Source of the DNA: Catenibacillus scindens
Lineage (GTDB): Bacteria > Bacillota > Clostridia > Lachnospirales > Lachnospiraceae
DNA length: 64,000 bases
Direction of reading: 5' to 3'
Assembly (NCBI RefSeq): GCF_014202115.1
Contig: NZ_JACHFW010000003.1
Span: 186,001 to 250,000, forward strand
Positions 61,429 through 64,000 of this stretch are shown piece by piece. Position numbers and translations under genes: made by a program. The notes under the pieces were generated by a model. That model saw nothing but the letters and a program-made list of their open reading frames with translations, was not told the DNA's origin and did not search any database. How positions within the stretch are numbered: position 1 is the stretch's first letter; each line of letters opens with the position of its first letter.

Positions 61429-62005
61429 TTGCGGATACCGCCCTTTCAAAAATATCCAGTCCCGCCTCAAGCTGTTCATCTGTCATAACCAGTGGTGCCA
61501 GAAAACGGATCACATTGTGATAAGTTCCTGCCACTTCCACGATTAGTCCCATAGACGCGCAATCATTAATGATTTTAGATGTAAGTTCAGGGGCCGGCTC
61601 TTTTGTTTCTCTGTTTTTGACAAACTCAATGCCCACCATAGCGCCCATGCCGCGGGCATCTCCGATCACCGGGTATTTTTCCGCCATCTCTTTATACCTG
61701 TCCATCACTTTCTTCCCAATCTCACATGCCCGGTCGGCCAGGTGATCTCTTTCCATAATCTCAATGGTTTTTAATGCCGCCGCGCAGGCCAGAGGATTTC
61801 CGCAAAAAGTTCCGCCGATCGTCCCAGGCGCCACAGCGTCCATCACTTCATCCCTGGCAATAATGGCAGAGAGGGGAATGCCTGCGGCAATGGACTTTGC
61901 CGCGGCGATAATATCCGGGCAGGCGCCGGCCTCTTTCCAGTATTCCGAAGCAAACATCCTGCCGGTCCTGCAAAATCCCGTTTGAACCTCATCAGCAATA
62001 AAAAT
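61421..62005 (-). pseudogene. 4-aminobutyrate aminotransferase, 5'-truncated
   Basis: The C-terminal ~195 residues of a class III aminotransferase remain. The PLP-contacting IADEVQTGFCRTGRMFASEYW, the Schiff-base Lys in IIAAAKSIAAGIP and GTFCGNPLACAAALKTIE are present, but the first half of the enzyme is gone. The frame becomes non-homologous just before FIFIADEV, where a 15-bp-arm hairpin followed by a T-rich stretch begins. It was probably the first gene of a GABA-to-4-hydroxybutyrate operon. Confidence 0.78.
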
Positions 62006-62085
62006 AAAGGCGCAGATTTTAAAAAATCTGCGCCTTTGCAGCCTAATGCAAAAGGAGCTGTCCCTTTAATGGTGACAGCTCCTTT
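62006..62085 (-). terminator. Two perfect hairpins upstream of truncated gabT
   Basis: AAAGGCGCAGATTTT/AAAATCTGCGCCTTT (62006-62037), followed on the minus strand by ATTTTTATT, and AAAGGAGCTGTC/GACAGCTCCTTT (62051-62085). Both look like terminators placed before the gabT fragment. Confidence 0.7.
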
Positions 62086-62106
62086 GCCGGTTTTTAGGCC
62101 AAATAG

Positions 62107-62304
62107 TTGCTATTCACAGTCGATTTGAAGCAGATACACAGATTCGTCGAACTTGCTCGTAAGAAGATGGGTACCTGCTTCAAATCAGCCTGCGAAGCAG
62201 GAACCTCCGCCAAATGAGCAATCGAAGCTGCGGCAGCAGCTGTAAAGCCTGCAAAGCAGGCGGGATTGCGAATGCAGCGCGGAGGGGACTGTGAATAGTA
62301 ACGC
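62107..62304. repeat. Long palindromic repeat, family 3 copy b (with insert)
   Basis: Outer arms GTTGCTATTCACAGTC (62107-62122) and GACTGTGAATAGTAAC (62289-62304) bound the unit. Its first 80 bp are the reverse complement of 54079-54158 with few changes. The second part carries extra hairpins such as CCTGCGAAGCAGG and GCCTGCAAAGCAGGC. The gap 62006-62330 contains only this and the two hairpins. Confidence 0.78.
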
Positions 62305-62330
62305 CAAATAAGGGCTTACATAAAACTTTT

Positions 62331-62753
62331 TCATTGCAGTCTTTTGATCAAATCCTGTATCCACGCTTCGCAAGGTTCATCAATGGGAGCTATTTCCGAC
62401 CGTCGCTGAGCAAAGGATTCCACCACTGCCGTAAGCCATTTCTCCCCAATCCCGTCCAGTTGGGCAGCATTAATGCCCCGTGTCTGATATTGAAGCCATT
62501 CGTCAAAGGAGAACAATTGTATCTCTGCCCCGGTCTCGGCAGAAATTTCTTCCGCCCGTTCCACAATATCCCTTCTCCGGTCAACCTTGCTGTCCACAAT
62601 AAACCCGGCAGTCCTTACGCCCGGCGATGTCAATATCTTATCCCGCAGCTCTTCAAGTTCATCTCTTAAATAGGGCTTGCCATATTTGGCGTCCCAGGCT
62701 TCCACAATAACACGCCCGTCCTTCAACTCAACATCACCGATATTTCCATGATG
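62331..62753 (-). pseudogene. Putative restriction endonuclease fragment (PD-(D/E)XK-like)
   Basis: The open frame encodes about 140 residues with GDVELKDGRVIVEAWDAKYGK, where a D...ExWDAK arrangement could be a PD-(D/E)XK core, then LEELRDKILTSPGVRTAGFIVDSKVDRRRDIVERAEEI. No start codon with a ribosome site is in frame: the ATG after AAGGGGG runs in another frame and stops after eight codons. So the N-terminus is lost or frame-shifted. Its place after a methyltransferase suggests a restriction enzyme; this is inference. Confidence 0.45.
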
Positions 62754-62792
62754 TCATCCCCCTTATATTAGTTCTGTTCCAGCGTTTCCTGT

Positions 62793-63521
62793 TTATTTTA
62801 TCTTCTTTCTCAACTGTACGCTCTGAGGCGTCAAAGTGGGAAAGGCATATGGCACAAGCCAATATCCTTCCTCAATCTGCGGATTTGTGTTGTGGTTGCG
62901 AATCTCATATCCGAGAAACCGCAAAAGTTCTCCGATTTCTGTAAGTTCATTTTTTGAAGTATTCCAACAGGCAGCTAACTCATCTGACGAAACCAGTTTT
63001 GCCACCGCCACTCCAGACACCACTTTGCAAATAATATCCCTATATCTGACATGACTATTAATGCTGCACTCACATTTCAGTCGGGGGATGTACTGATAAT
63101 AGCCGTTAAGCTGGACAATATCTGCCTTTATGGAGTGAATCGCCAATTCATGTTCAAAAGCCTTCCATGCCACTGTAAAGGATCGCAATTCATCTGAAAA
63201 TACGTTTATAATGACCTCATCAATGCCAAGGTTCCAGTCCTCTCCGTTGGGGCGTATATGGATATCAATAACACTGTCCTCTATTCTGTCCGAATTGGAT
63301 CTGACCGCGATTTTTAACCTATTTCCCCAATCCACTGTAACTTCATACTGGCTGTCACAAGATTTTTCAACGACCTCAAATTTAAATGTATCGGTCATCC
63401 GGCACAAATATCTGTGGGAATCCGGAAGCACAGTTCGATGTTCTCTGAGAGATTCTATGGCCATCCTTGCCTTTTCCTGATATATGGCTGTCAGTTGACG
63501 TTTCCGCTTTCTAAATGTCAA
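62793..63521 (-). CDS. Unrecognised protein in restriction-modification locus
   Basis: A 242-residue protein that I do not recognise. It starts at TTG 63521, directly behind a GGAGGGGGGAGGAG site, and overlaps the methyltransferase stop by 11 bp. The N-terminus is basic (FRKRKRQLTAIYQEKARMAIESL); the middle is beta-rich with many acidic residues (DSVIDIHIRPNGEDWNLGIDEVIINVF); the C-terminus has a winged-helix-like stretch (SSDELAACWNTSKNELTEIGELLRFLGYE). No membrane segment. The tight coupling suggests a helper, control or DNA-binding role in the locus. Confidence 0.6.
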   Translation of the reverse strand: MTFRKRKRQLTAIYQEKARMAIESLREHRTVLPDSHRYLCRMTDTFKFEVVEKSCDSQYEVTVDWGNRLKIAVRSNSDRIEDSVIDIHIRPNGEDWNLGIDEVIINVFSDELRSFTVAWKAFEHELAIHSIKADIVQLNGYYQYIPRLKCECSINSHVRYRDIICKVVSGVAVAKLVSSDELAACWNTSKNELTEIGELLRFLGYEIRNHNTNPQIEEGYWLVPYAFPTLTPQSVQLRKKIK

Positions 63522-64000
63522 CTCCTCCCCCCTCCTCCAAAGGGGACAGCTTAAAAGGAAATTTTGTCTTAAAAACCTGCTGCCGGATAGCAATGGACAT
63601 AATGCGGGCCAGTTGAGGCGGAACAGAATTGCCAATCTGCTTTACCGCCGTCTGCTTCGTCCCGCTGATTTCATAATCATCGGGAAATGTCTGCAGCCGC
63701 TTATACTCTGAGCAGGCAAAGGGACGGTTTTCCCAGTGAAAGGGCCCCGTATACGCGCCTCCCTGGGCTTTTATTGTCCTCACCGGCGTATTTGGATCTG
63801 CCTTATAAAGAAAGTCTGAGAACTTTGACCGCCATGCAAAAATTGGCGTGGGATGCCCCATCTTTTCTGTGTAAAAGCTGTAATTTAACCCGGGAGGAAT
63901 GTTGTCCAGCAAAGCGCCGTATTTCCCACCGATTCCGGTTTTTCGCTCATCCGGCGTCAGTTCAACGCCCGTGACCGCCGTTTCAGCGTTATAAAATGGC
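63511..64000 (-). CDS. DNA (cytosine-5)-methyltransferase, C-terminal part
   Basis: About 162 residues of a C5-cytosine methyltransferase run off the right edge. The target-recognition region and the late motifs are visible: CSEYKRLQTFPDDY (motif IX region) and KQIGNSVPPQLARIM (motif X). Upstream codons NAETAVTGVELTPDERKTGIGG remain open to the window end. Late motifs are intact; the catalytic PCQ loop is outside the window. With the two following genes it forms a type II restriction-modification locus. Confidence 0.85.
   Translation of the reverse strand, partial: PFYNAETAVTGVELTPDERKTGIGGKYGALLDNIPPGLNYSFYTEKMGHPTPIFAWRSKFSDFLYKADPNTPVRTIKAQGGAYTGPFHWENRPFACSEYKRLQTFPDDYEISGTKQTAVKQIGNSVPPQLARIMSIAIRQQVFKTKFPFKLSPLEEGGGVDI

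Overview
The window looks like a chromosomal segment of a gut Clostridia, most probably a Lachnospiraceae-type Firmicute. This rests on AGGAGG ribosome sites, ECF vitamin transporters, a CIRCE/HrcA heat-shock circuit, many AraC-controlled sugar genes, a polyamine operon with carboxynorspermidine enzymes, and plant-glycan/glycoside functions (GH39-, GH43- and GH120-type proteins and a C-glycoside deglycosidase-like pair). The species cannot be named from the sequence. No rRNA, tRNA or CRISPR array was seen.

Layout. 1-5.3 kb: trmB 5' end, a D-Ala-D-Ala carboxypeptidase, a DEDDh exonuclease, a variant phosphoribosyltransferase, and a DUF4430 lipid-anchored or membrane protein paired with an ECF S component. 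5.3-10 kb: three Hsp20 genes under a CIRCE promoter, an integrase remnant, an Rpn-type nuclease fragment and an IS transposase broken by a stop codon. 10-15.4 kb: an iron-siderophore ABC importer divergent from its AraC regulator. 15.6-19.4 kb: a VanZ-RDD membrane protein, a truncated GH43, and a second copy of the block Hsp20/CIRCE/integrase remnant/Rpn. 19.7-23.2 kb: thiT with a TPP riboswitch, PadR-DUF2812, DUF1810 and an anion permease. 23.2-27.2 kb: fruK-fruA and a DeoR regulator. 27.4-31.1 kb: second VanZ-RDD, a pyruvate-kinase-C-domain-like protein, aspS. 31.2-43.4 kb: sugar and glycoside region (AraC-GH39 fusion, MBL hydrolase, sugar-binding lipoprotein, C-glycoside deglycosidase-like alpha/beta with AraC, acetyltransferase, trpS, broken NTF2-like gene, broken GH43 fused to a sugar-binding-protein tail). 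43.6-48.1 kb: SirTM remnant, AbiE-like toxin-antitoxin pair, intact SirTM-macrodomain pair, and two genes with internal deletions (FMN-ferredoxin protein, ribU). 48.3-54.9 kb: six-gene polyamine operon (speD, speA, speE, speB, carboxynorspermidine synthase, nspC). 55.1-55.5 kb: a probable stand-alone structured non-coding RNA with its own promoter and terminator. 55.5-62 kb: GH120 xylosidase, AraC, MATE pump, iron alcohol dehydrogenase and a 5'-truncated gabT. 62.3-64 kb: part of a restriction-modification locus at the window edge.

Two themes stand out. First, gene decay is concentrated in a few places: stop codons, a G-tract frameshift, internal deletions and a gene fusion sit next to apparently intact genes. 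Second, several families of long palindromic intergenic repeats recur, some as near-identical inverted copies. The most interesting unexplained element is the approximately 400-nt structured RNA at 55.1-55.5 kb; the C-glycoside deglycosidase-like pair at 36.4-37.7 kb and the orphan fructose-type promoter at 10.0-10.1 kb are also worth attention. All calls are by reading the sequence; no database search was run.
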